Below the pieces are notes generated by a model. The model saw only the letters and a list, made by a program, of their open reading frames with translations, was not told where the DNA came from and did not search any database. From Prochlorococcus sp. AG-412-P08 (GTDB lineage Bacteria > Cyanobacteriota > Cyanobacteriia > PCC-6307 > Cyanobiaceae), in contig QCLI01000013.1 in NCBI GenBank assembly GCA_003214695.1, positions 1 to 38,447 on the forward strand: a DNA stretch of 38,447 nucleotides. The letters are read 5' to 3'. Shown piece by piece: positions 31,509-38,447 of this stretch. Each line of letters begins with the position of its first letter. The first letter of the stretch is position 1. Made by a program: the position numbers and the translations under genes.

Positions 31509-32255
31509 GTGAGAATCATTGCGACAATAGAAGCAAGAATGGGTTCTACTCGCCTCCCTGGGAAAGTACTATTAGAAGCTGGTGGTCAACCATTATTAGA
31601 ACATTTAGTTCAAAGACTTAAACTTGTACCTTCTATAGATGAAGTAATTATAGCTACTACTACAAATCAGAAAGATGAGCAAATAGTAGACTTTGCAGAG
31701 AAAAGATCAATTAAATTTTATAGAGGGAGTGAAGAGAATGTCATGTCTAGAGTTTTAGAGGCCGCTAAAACTTCAAATGCTGATGTAGTTGTTGAGATAA
31801 CAGGTGATTGTCCCTTGATTGACCCAGATATCGTAGAACAAACTATTAGGTTGTTCATACAAAATAAAGTTGACTATGCTTCTAATGCATTTTATCGTTG
31901 TTACCCTGGAGGCATGGATACTGAGGTAATTAGTAGAAGAGCGCTTGAAAAGTCATTCTCAATGACTAATGACCCTTATCATTTAGAGCATGTCTCAACA
32001 CACATTGTTGATAATCCAGATTTATTTTCACATGTATATTTAATAGCCCCTCCTTCATTAACCTACCCTGAATTTGAATTCATTGTTGACGAGGAAGATG
32101 ATTATAAATTGGTAAAAGAAGTAATAGAAATATTGGGATCCAAAAATAAGTTTTTTAGCTGCATAGATATGATTAACTTACTAAAGAATAATCATGAAAT
32201 TGCCTTTAAGAATTCAAGAGTAAATAGAAATAACACAAGACCTACATGTCTATGA
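31509..32255 (+). CDS. spsF: SpsF-like nucleotidyltransferase (CMP-sugar synthetase family)
   Basis: 248 residues from a GTG start (no ATG fits; the frame opens with RIIATIEARMGSTRLPGKVL). The N-terminal motif EARMGSTRLPGK is diagnostic of the SpsF/acylneuraminate cytidylyltransferase-like group. GDCPLIDPDIVEQ and NAFYRCYPGGMDTEVISRRA are conserved substrate-binding parts. SpsF is found in polysaccharide and nonulosonic-acid loci and probably activates a sugar with CTP. It heads a coupled three-gene unit with 32246-32539 and the aminotransferase. Together with the PseF-like gene at 33880 the cluster has two different cytidylyltransferases. Confidence 0.88.
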   Translation: MRIIATIEARMGSTRLPGKVLLEAGGQPLLEHLVQRLKLVPSIDEVIIATTTNQKDEQIVDFAEKRSIKFYRGSEENVMSRVLEAAKTSNADVVVEITGDCPLIDPDIVEQTIRLFIQNKVDYASNAFYRCYPGGMDTEVISRRALEKSFSMTNDPYHLEHVSTHIVDNPDLFSHVYLIAPPSLTYPEFEFIVDEEDDYKLVKEVIEILGSKNKFFSCIDMINLLKNNHEIAFKNSRVNRNNTRPTCL

Positions 32256-32539
32256 TATTCAAACTACTGATCATCAGATTAATAGAAATAGGGTTTGTGT
32301 ATAAGTTTCTAAACAAAGCCAAGAATTTTATTCAATCTCACAGTAACTCAAATGATTTCACTGCGTACTTAGAGCTGCTAACAAAGAAAAAAAGAATACA
32401 TAGCCCTACTAATAATTTCCCATCCATAGTAGCCATTAATATTTCAAATATACTAAATGGGGATTCTTCAGGACTATGTACAATTAAAGCTGCTCAGGTT
32501 ACACTTAATTCGTTAATTAAAGTCAAGGAGAACTTATGA
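32246..32539 (+). CDS. Small coupled protein between spsF and aminotransferase genes
   Basis: 97 residues, or 95 from the ATG at 32252, which overlaps the spsF stop as ATGA and may be the true start. Basic and helical, with a hydrophobic N-terminus (IFKLLIIRLIEIGFVYKFL), then TAYLELLTKKKRIHSPTNNF and SSGLCTIKAAQVTLNSLIKV. The stop overlaps the aminotransferase start, also as ATGA. Two coupled junctions make it a real gene. Family not recognised; possibly a small partner of the sugar-modifying enzymes. Confidence 0.6.
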   Translation: MSMIFKLLIIRLIEIGFVYKFLNKAKNFIQSHSNSNDFTAYLELLTKKKRIHSPTNNFPSIVAINISNILNGDSSGLCTIKAAQVTLNSLIKVKENL

Positions 32540-33831
32540 AGTCTAATATAAATGATCATCAACTAGCATTATTTGGTGGTGATAAGGAAGTTAAATGTAC
32601 TTTTGAAAAATACAATCCTCATTCACAGGAAGAAATTGATGCAGCAACTGAAGTTGCAAAAACTGGTGTATTATCTAATTATCTTGCTGGATGGAGTGAA
32701 AACTTTTATGGAGGTAAAAAGGTAAAGGAATTTGAAAGAGATTGTAGAGATTTCTTCAAGGTTAAACATGCAATTACTTTCAATTCTTGGACTTCGGGTT
32801 TAGTAGCAGCAGTGGGTGCTATTGGAATAGAGCCTGGTGATGAAATAATAGTAACCCCTTGGACCATGGCAGCTACTGCCACTGCAATTCTACATTGGAA
32901 TGCAATACCTGTTTTTGCAGATATTGAAGAGGATATGTTCTGTTTAGATCCAAAATCAGTAGAAAAGAATATAACTAAATATACTAAAGCAATACTTTCA
33001 GTAGATATTTTTGGGCAATCTGCAAACATGTCTAAATTAAAAGAAATTGCAGCAAATAACAATTTAAAGATAATATCTGATACTGCTCAGGCTCCTGCAG
33101 CTCTTTATAAAGGTTCATACGCAGGAACAATTGCAGATATAGGTGGTTTTAGCCTTAATTGCCACAAGCATATTCATACAGGAGAAGGAGGCATTGCAGT
33201 TACAAATAATGATGATCTAGCAGAACGTCTGTGCCTTATCAGGAACCATGCTGAAGTGGTAGCTTCAGAAATGGGAAGAGTAGATATCAGTAATTTGATT
33301 GGCCATAACTTTAGGCTAGGAGAAATAGAATGTGCAATTGGAATTGAACAATTAAAGAAATTAAAAGAACTAGTAAGGGTTAGACAAGAGCTTGCAGAGC
33401 AACTAAATGATGGATTAAAAGGGTTGAAAGGCCTAATTACTCCAGTTGTAAGAAATAATTGCACTCATGTGTATTACGCATATCCCCTTAGACTTGATTT
33501 TGGAATTATAAATTCAAATCGTGAAACGATTATAAAAGCACTCAGAGCCGAAGGAGTTCCTGGCTTAGGTTCCGGGTATATCAATCTTCATCTTTTGCCT
33601 ATGTATCAGAAAAAGATAGCTTACGGTAACAGCGGTTTTCCCTGGAATTCTGATATATGTAAACGAAATATAAACTATCAGAAAGGAATATGTCCTATTG
33701 CAGAAAAACTACAGGACTCAGATTATATGTGTATAGAAATCTGTGCCTATGATTTTAATGAGAAAAATATATCAATGATTATAAATGCTTTTCATAAAGT
33801 TTGGGGAAATATAGAACAATTAAGGCTATAA
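32536..33831 (+). CDS. DegT/DnrJ/EryC1/StrS-family sugar aminotransferase
   Basis: 431 residues. The PLP lysine is Lys211 in FSLNCHKHIHTGEGGIAVTN. Other hallmarks are FNSWTSGLVAAVGAIGIEPG near residues 82-101, DIFGQSANM, ISDTAQAPAA (Asp for the pyridine ring) and GHNFRLGEIECAIG. The enzyme transfers an amino group from glutamate to a 4-keto (or 3-keto) nucleotide sugar, a step before N-acylation. Here it fits making the amine that the acetyltransferase, NeuD-like enzyme or carrier-protein acyl group would decorate. Coupled to the preceding small gene by ATGA. Confidence 0.93.
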   Translation: MKSNINDHQLALFGGDKEVKCTFEKYNPHSQEEIDAATEVAKTGVLSNYLAGWSENFYGGKKVKEFERDCRDFFKVKHAITFNSWTSGLVAAVGAIGIEPGDEIIVTPWTMAATATAILHWNAIPVFADIEEDMFCLDPKSVEKNITKYTKAILSVDIFGQSANMSKLKEIAANNNLKIISDTAQAPAALYKGSYAGTIADIGGFSLNCHKHIHTGEGGIAVTNNDDLAERLCLIRNHAEVVASEMGRVDISNLIGHNFRLGEIECAIGIEQLKKLKELVRVRQELAEQLNDGLKGLKGLITPVVRNNCTHVYYAYPLRLDFGIINSNRETIIKALRAEGVPGLGSGYINLHLLPMYQKKIAYGNSGFPWNSDICKRNINYQKGICPIAEKLQDSDYMCIEICAYDFNEKNISMIINAFHKVWGNIEQLRL

Positions 33832-33879
33832 GAGATAGTACTTCGTTTTCTTTTACTGCTAATAAAATCTATTTTGATT

Positions 33880-34596
33880 TTAAGTCTCTTTTTTATTTCT
33901 TACTTTTAGATTATATATTGCTTCGGCAATAGACCAATCCTCATTGTCATCTATGTCTATAGAAGAACTTTTATTAAGTTCAAACCCAATAAAATTTTGG
34001 TTAGAACCGGCACCACTTGAGCTAAGAATATGAACTGGTGAAAAAATAATGAAATTTCCTGTATCAAAATATTTTTTTTCTAGATCCTGAGATCTAATAG
34101 CAAATCTTCCAGGATAAAGAGGCTTTAATTCCTGATTTTCACTCTTTTCATAAGCCCATTCTATGGGAACTGAAAATTCAGAGACAGACATGACAGGTTT
34201 AACAGCATTTTGCCTTTCAAAAAGCTTACAAGCACTTATTAAATCTTTTGCTTCAACCAAAGGCGAGCATGCTGTTATTAACCAGATTTGGTCGAATTCC
34301 TCCCCTAACTCTTTATATTGTTCTAAGACATATTTCATAACAGGCATTAATGGGGAGTGGTCTTCCGCCAAAAAGGAAGGGCGATCAAATTCTGGCGGGA
34401 AACCTTTCCTTGAAACAAACTCCTTGATTTTCTCACAATCAGTAGATATATGTATTTTATTAAATAATTTGCTTTTTACTGCAAAGTCAATTGAGTAAGA
34501 AATTATAGGTTTACCACAAAAATTCTTTATATTTTTATTTAAGATCCTCTTGGAACCACCACGAGCAGGAATAATAGCGAGCCTTTTTAACATCAA
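33880..34596 (-). CDS. pseF: PseF/NeuA-like acylneuraminate cytidylyltransferase
   Basis: 238 residues. RLAIIPARGGSKRILNKNIK and GKPIISYSIDFAVKSKLF are the CTP-binding N-terminus. IHISTDCEKIKEF, WLITACSPLV and FAIRSQDLEKKYFDTGNFII follow; the RSQDLE..Y.D(A/T)G block is typical of the pseudaminic-acid type (PseF), more than NeuA or LegF. It activates the nonulosonic acid as a CMP sugar. The ATG used follows ordinary length; an extra Met-Met at the N-terminus makes the start ambiguous by one codon. Convergent with the aminotransferase. Synthase (NeuB/PseI) and dehydratase (PseB) genes are not in this window. Confidence 0.9.
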   Translation of the reverse strand: MMLKRLAIIPARGGSKRILNKNIKNFCGKPIISYSIDFAVKSKLFNKIHISTDCEKIKEFVSRKGFPPEFDRPSFLAEDHSPLMPVMKYVLEQYKELGEEFDQIWLITACSPLVEAKDLISACKLFERQNAVKPVMSVSEFSVPIEWAYEKSENQELKPLYPGRFAIRSQDLEKKYFDTGNFIIFSPVHILSSSGAGSNQNFIGFELNKSSSIDIDDNEDWSIAEAIYNLKVRNKKET

Positions 34597-35353
34597 TTTA
34601 TAAGCTAGTCTTTTGCCATATCTAATAGTATAAAGTTAAGCGTTGAAAATATGGATAACATACTTCTGCTTCTAATAATGAATTAATCTTGCTTCGTCAT
34701 TCTAAGATCATACAATATTATCTGGTTGTGAAAAAACAGAAGACAACCTTGACTGCTATCAAATTCCGATAAACAGTTTCTGCAGTTAAAAAGACTTTTA
34801 TTCCATCATATCAGCCAATTTTATAAGATGCTGCCAGAGAGAATCAGTTGATGAGTAAAGATATTCATTGTGAATGGTTGATTGATTAATAGAATTTAGA
34901 GAAAGGAGTAGCTTTTAAATGACTTGTGTTCACCGAATTCAAAAGTACTTAAAACCAATTTGATTCCGTTGATGGCAAGGTTCTTGATGCTTGAGAGTTG
35001 TTCCCCGCGATAGGTATTGACGAGGCTCTTCTCAAAATCAATCAAGACCTGTTTAAGGAAGAATTAAGGCGTGATAGTAAAAGCAGAAAGACGACGCGAC
35101 GGTACTTGAAAGCTTCGATAATGAAATAGGACATGATAACTTTAAGTAGAGGGATGGCTATCGAAAAACTAGTTACTTTAAAAAAGCTGCAGGAATAAAT
35201 TTTCGAGGAACATCTAGATGATACTTGGGAGACATCAAATAGTTATTAAGGGAAACACCACAAGCTATATATGCTAGTTAATCAATCTTCCTAGCAAAGC
35301 TGCTTTGGTCACAAACAAAAAACACTTGAGGATCAATCATAAAAGGATTAAAT
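34597..35353. other. Decayed 0.76-kb region
   Basis: No intact gene. The minus strand has coding-like pieces in shifting frames: a 20-codon frame with ATG near 35232 (MSPKYHLDVPRKFIPAAFLK), an unassigned middle piece, and the better fragment at 34798-35063, described separately. Confidence 0.5.
34798..35063 (-). pseudogene. Frameshifted remnant, possibly of a sigma-70-like region 2
   Basis: A 55-codon frame (34896-35063) includes LVNTYRGEQLSSIKNLAING and then IKLVLSTFEFGEHKSFKSYS, which matches the spacing of sigma-70 region 2: Tyr-Arg-Gly, Leu-Ser, Leu, Gly, then Phe and Ser-Tyr before the melting segment. After its stop the reading continues in another frame to 34798 (SINQSTIHNEYLY, later WQHLIKLADMME). 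No valid start. The sigma resemblance is a visual guess; decayed coding DNA is fairly certain. Confidence 0.35.
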
Positions 35354-36487
35354 TCAGTGAATAGAAGTAAATAAATTATTTTGGTTGAGAAACTTCTTTA
35401 AATGATTCCATTGTAGTGAGTATTTTCCGATAGAGGAACAAAGTTCATCAGTAAACATAGGCTTAATAACTCCAAAGCTTCGATCTTGCAAATCAAATAA
35501 GTCTGAGTCATGAAGCATTGGAAGAAAAATATCTTGCCAAAAATAATCAATCTTTTTACAATTAGAAATCATAGGAATTAATTTAAAATTTTCCAGCTCC
35601 TTAAGAACAGCCGATCTATTTTCCAAAGTATTTGTTAAGTCATGCCTTAAGGCTACAACTAAAATATATTTACTGTTATGAGAATTTTGGATAGGAAGAA
35701 ATTGAGTTAACTCATGAACATATTTAATTATCGAATTTCTTGGAAATAACGCTTGAGAGTAATTTCGCAACTGATCTTGCTCAACAAGGTTAGATTCACT
35801 TTCTAAATAAAAGTGAATAGATGGTCTCTTATGCTTTTTTAGATTCAGATATACTTGCTTATGATCTATCGTGAATCCTGAAGGAGGTATGAATCCATGC
35901 GATAAAAATAATTGCTTAGTGTTATATTCTCTACCTCTAACAACTACTGTTGCGTTGCCAGGAAGAACTGAGATATGTTCAATTGATGATTTAGACATAA
36001 GATTTAAATTAGTTTCTGAACAAAGTTTTGACAACCTATTGGTGAATTCTAATGCTCCTTTCTTAGGATATTTTGTCTGATGGTGACTAGGATTCTTGGT
36101 TAAAGATATAAATTTAGATAAGTTTTGGTTAACAGCAGGTTGAGAATCTAAATTAGAAATAATTCTTGTGATGGGATTATTGTAAGGCAGTAATATATTT
36201 CTACCTAGAATATTCCTTGCAAAAAACTTATTCTGACAATTAGAAAGCTCTATTTTTAGAAAATTATTTATAAAATTATAACCATCATCATTAGGGAGTA
36301 AGTAATGTACTGCATTTTCAACATTAGGTATTCCAAATAAATCAATACAATGCCAGGCACCCAAAATAAATGGGGATTTATCTATAACAAGTACATTTTC
36401 TTTTGCTATAGTAGAATTTATAGCATCTAAAATATGAACAATGCCACTACCTATATATAGTTTATCAAGTTGATTCTCAAAGTTCAT
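35354..36487 (-). CDS. Flavin- or NAD-binding oxidoreductase-like protein
   Basis: 377 residues from the ATG at 36485-36487, chosen because it overlaps the previous stop as ATGA; the longer frame from 36514 would overlap 31 bases. The N-terminus has a dinucleotide-binding fold: LYIGSGIVHILDAI, then ENVLVIDKSPFILGAW with the acidic residue at the end of the second strand. This resembles FAD-dependent amine oxidoreductases and UDP-galactopyranose-mutase-like flavoproteins, with a Gly-Ser-Gly variant of the usual motif. The remainder is not recognised. Paired with a methyltransferase, it may modify a sugar or lipid. Class assignment is tentative. Confidence 0.6.
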   Translation of the reverse strand: MNFENQLDKLYIGSGIVHILDAINSTIAKENVLVIDKSPFILGAWHCIDLFGIPNVENAVHYLLPNDDGYNFINNFLKIELSNCQNKFFARNILGRNILLPYNNPITRIISNLDSQPAVNQNLSKFISLTKNPSHHQTKYPKKGALEFTNRLSKLCSETNLNLMSKSSIEHISVLPGNATVVVRGREYNTKQLFLSHGFIPPSGFTIDHKQVYLNLKKHKRPSIHFYLESESNLVEQDQLRNYSQALFPRNSIIKYVHELTQFLPIQNSHNSKYILVVALRHDLTNTLENRSAVLKELENFKLIPMISNCKKIDYFWQDIFLPMLHDSDLFDLQDRSFGVIKPMFTDELCSSIGKYSLQWNHLKKFLNQNNLFTSIH

Positions 36488-37362
36488 TTTGATGCCTGCC
36501 ACTGAATCAACCAACCAGGTAATAGACCAAATCCAGCAACATCCTTGCTAATAGTTAAATCTATTAATCCGCTGGAGGCTGCATCTTTAAAAGCTTTTCC
36601 TAAGTTACAGGTGTAATTATTCTGCCTTGCATATTTCAAGGCTAACTTAGCATAAAGTGGGTCTAAAAGTTTATAAAGCATATCTGTACATGGTTCAAAA
36701 TGAACACCAGCCTTATAACCACTTGTAACTAATTTTTCTACATGACTTTTATCAAATTTGTTGAGGTAATGAAGTCCAAATGAACTAATTATAATACTTG
36801 GTGATTCTACTTTTATATATGAAATATCATCTAACTCAAAATTTAATTTAATTGTTTTTATATCTAAATGATACTTTTTAGAAAAATGTCGACAAATAGA
36901 TAATCCATTATCGGAAAGGTCAATAGCATATAAATTTAGGCTAGAAGGTGATAAGTTCATTCCTAAATTTATAATCTTTGAACCATATCCAGAACCATAT
37001 TCGTATATATTATTGTAAGATCGATATTTTAGTAGGTTATTAACTGATGATAGGATTTTTTGATTTATATATGACCTGAGCCATTTATTTTGACCAAGGA
37101 AATGCTTATTATTATAAAATATATATTCATCATTTTCTCCATCCAATAAATCTTCAAATTCGGAGAATTCTATATTCGGTTCCTCCAAAATCTCTCTTAA
37201 TAAGGGGCCATATACATCATGGTCAAATTCTCTCAGTAATGAAGCAGCTGATTTAATATGTAAAATTGAATCATCCTTCATTATTAATTTATCTAAATCG
37301 TATGCAATATCAAGTCCAGATGCCAGATTGATCTCTTTTCCTAAAAACTCTAAGAAATCCAC
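36484..37362 (-). CDS. Class I SAM-dependent methyltransferase
   Basis: 292 residues. Motif I is NIYEYGSGYGSKIINLG, followed by LNLYAIDLSDNGLSICRHF with the acidic ribose ligand, and SIIISSFGLHYL in the motif IV region. The N-terminal 95 residues are an acidic, helical extension of unknown role. The stop overlaps the start of the oxidoreductase-like gene (ATGA), so the two form a coupled pair. The start is 45 bases from the divergent ABC transporter gene, so both promoters must be compact or shared. Confidence 0.8.
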   Translation of the reverse strand: MDFLEFLGKEINLASGLDIAYDLDKLIMKDDSILHIKSAASLLREFDHDVYGPLLREILEEPNIEFSEFEDLLDGENDEYIFYNNKHFLGQNKWLRSYINQKILSSVNNLLKYRSYNNIYEYGSGYGSKIINLGMNLSPSSLNLYAIDLSDNGLSICRHFSKKYHLDIKTIKLNFELDDISYIKVESPSIIISSFGLHYLNKFDKSHVEKLVTSGYKAGVHFEPCTDMLYKLLDPLYAKLALKYARQNNYTCNLGKAFKDAASSGLIDLTISKDVAGFGLLPGWLIQWQASK

Positions 37363-37407
37363 AATATAATAATGATATGTTTTTCATTCTATAGCTGTTT
37401 AAGATAG

Positions 37408-38447
37408 ATGGTACACAAAAAAATTCATAAATTGCCGAATTCTATAAGAATTCTCAAAAGAGTGTGGTCGAATCTTTCTGCTCAATCAAGGAATTCTCTT
37501 TATGGTCTATTGATTATAATGCTACTCAGCGGAGTAGCTGAGATTGTATCTATAGGTTCCCTAATACCTTTCCTATCCCTTATTACTAATCCAGAAAAGA
37601 TTTGGAATAATCCTTTTATAGAAAAATATGCGGAAATTTTCAATCTAACTTCTCCAAGTCAAATGATAATACCTGCTGCAATATTTCTTGGAGTAGCCTC
37701 GACTGTCTCAGGAATCACTCGGATTACAAATCTTTGGTTAAATGGTAAAGTCTGCGCAAAAATAGGAAGATCTATTAGCACCAAATGCTTTACTAAAACA
37801 ATTTATCAACCTTATTCCTACCATATATTTACTAATAGTAGCGAGATAATAAGTTCGGTTACAAAAGAGATTTCACTATTTGTGGCATTTATCAATGCCT
37901 ATTTAATTGTCATCTCATCTTTCATCACAAGTGTTTGCTTAATGTTTACACTACTCATTTTTAATTGGGAAATATCCATCACTTCATTCACATTATTTAT
38001 TATAGTTTATGGAATAATAATCCGCATTTCTTCATTTAAATTAGATTCTATTGGAAAAAGTAATGTTAGGGCAAGTCGTTTACAAGTAAGGGTTGTCCAA
38101 GAAGCACTTGGTGCCATTAGAGACATTCTACTTGAGAGAAACCAGAATTACTTTCTAAAGCATTTTATACTTCAAGAAGGAAAGTTAAGAGATCTAGAAG
38201 CAGAAAGTAAGTTCATAAAAGGTGTACCAAGATACATTTTTGAGATTCTAATAATGATTTCTATCTCTCTTTTTACAATAATAATAAGATCAGATAGCTT
38301 TTCTAATAACTATAGTGATCTCATTGTTCTACTTGGATTATTTGCTATTGTTGCACAAAAGTTACTTCCTAATTTCCAACAAGCATACTCTTCTTGGGGA
38401 ACAATACGAGATTGCTCTGCCGCAGTTGAATCTATCCTTTATCTTTC
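37408..38447 (+). CDS. ABC exporter transmembrane domain, 3' end outside the window
   Basis: 346 codons without a stop to the window end; ATG at 37408. After a basic N-terminus there are membrane helices (NSLYGLLIIMLLSGVAEIVS, MIIPAAIFLGVASTVSG, VISSFITSVCLMFTLLIF, ITSFTLFIIVYGIII) and the cytosolic coupling segment QVVVQEAL-like RVVQEALGAIRDILLER. This matches type IV (MsbA/PglK-like) ABC transporters that flip lipid-linked oligosaccharides or export polysaccharides; the ATP-binding half lies beyond the window. It fits the glycan island as the flippase or exporter. Confidence 0.85.
   Translation, partial: MVHKKIHKLPNSIRILKRVWSNLSAQSRNSLYGLLIIMLLSGVAEIVSIGSLIPFLSLITNPEKIWNNPFIEKYAEIFNLTSPSQMIIPAAIFLGVASTVSGITRITNLWLNGKVCAKIGRSISTKCFTKTIYQPYSYHIFTNSSEIISSVTKEISLFVAFINAYLIVISSFITSVCLMFTLLIFNWEISITSFTLFIIVYGIIIRISSFKLDSIGKSNVRASRLQVRVVQEALGAIRDILLERNQNYFLKHFILQEGKLRDLEAESKFIKGVPRYIFEILIMISISLFTIIIRSDSFSNNYSDLIVLLGLFAIVAQKLLPNFQQAYSSWGTIRDCSAAVESILYL

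Overview
The window looks like the chromosome of a marine picocyanobacterium, most probably a low-light Prochlorococcus (possibly a close Synechococcus relative). The evidence is a Som-type porin next to a PiuC-like dioxygenase and an IdiA/FutA iron-binding protein, low GC, very small signal-peptide proteins, and a tRNA gene serving as an island insertion site. The lineage call is inference; no database search was possible.

Layout. (1) 1-5.3 kb: core-like iron/outer-membrane segment (5'-truncated porin, small secreted protein, PiuC-like hydroxylase, iron-binding protein, TPR/2OG-oxygenase protein), ending in tRNA-Ser(CGA). (2) 5.4-18.4 kb: a ladder of integrative elements stacked on the 3' end of that tRNA. 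Five copies of the tRNA 3'-end sequence (5394, 12594, 16416, 18163 and a degenerate one at 18359) divide it into island A (5.4-12.6 kb), island B (12.6-16.4 kb), island C (16.4-18.2 kb) and a 0.2-kb stub D. Island A is autonomous-looking: P4-type tyrosine integrase, AlpA-like regulator with a clear promoter, an HUH Rep-like protein translationally coupled to two tiny genes, a serine recombinase and a few cargo genes. B and C each carry one large cargo gene (a Mrr-type nuclease/SF2 helicase/helicase-associated-domain fusion, and a metallo-beta-lactamase-fold protein) and no integrase. A, B and C share one right-end design: direct repeats of a TGTTGGGGAT/TGTTGTGGGAT motif, then about 70 bp, then the att core.

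(3) 18.6-38.4 kb: a very AT-rich surface-glycan island. It holds methyltransferases, a GT4 glycosyltransferase, a truncated polysaccharide-export remnant, a PIG-L deacetylase, a NodU/TobZ-type carbamoyltransferase, an acetyltransferase, a NeuD-like left-handed-beta-helix acyltransferase, an SpsF-like and a PseF/NeuA-like cytidylyltransferase, a DegT aminotransferase and an ABC exporter cut by the window end. This set points to a nonulosonic-acid (pseudaminic/legionaminic-like) or related amino-sugar surface polymer. Embedded in it (26.9-31.3 kb) is a tight five-gene operon: 2OG-Fe(II) oxygenase, unrecognised protein, luciferase-like flavin monooxygenase, acyl carrier protein and adenylating enzyme. 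It looks like a dedicated pathway to build an acyl group on a carrier protein and put it on the sugar.

The two best candidates for something undescribed are the stacked islands with non-autonomous cargo units (B, C) sharing arm-site architecture with A, and the carrier-protein-based acyl operon inside the sugar cluster. Decayed reading frames (24.6-25.0 kb, 34.8-35.1 kb, 21.2-21.5 kb) show that the glycan island turns over quickly.
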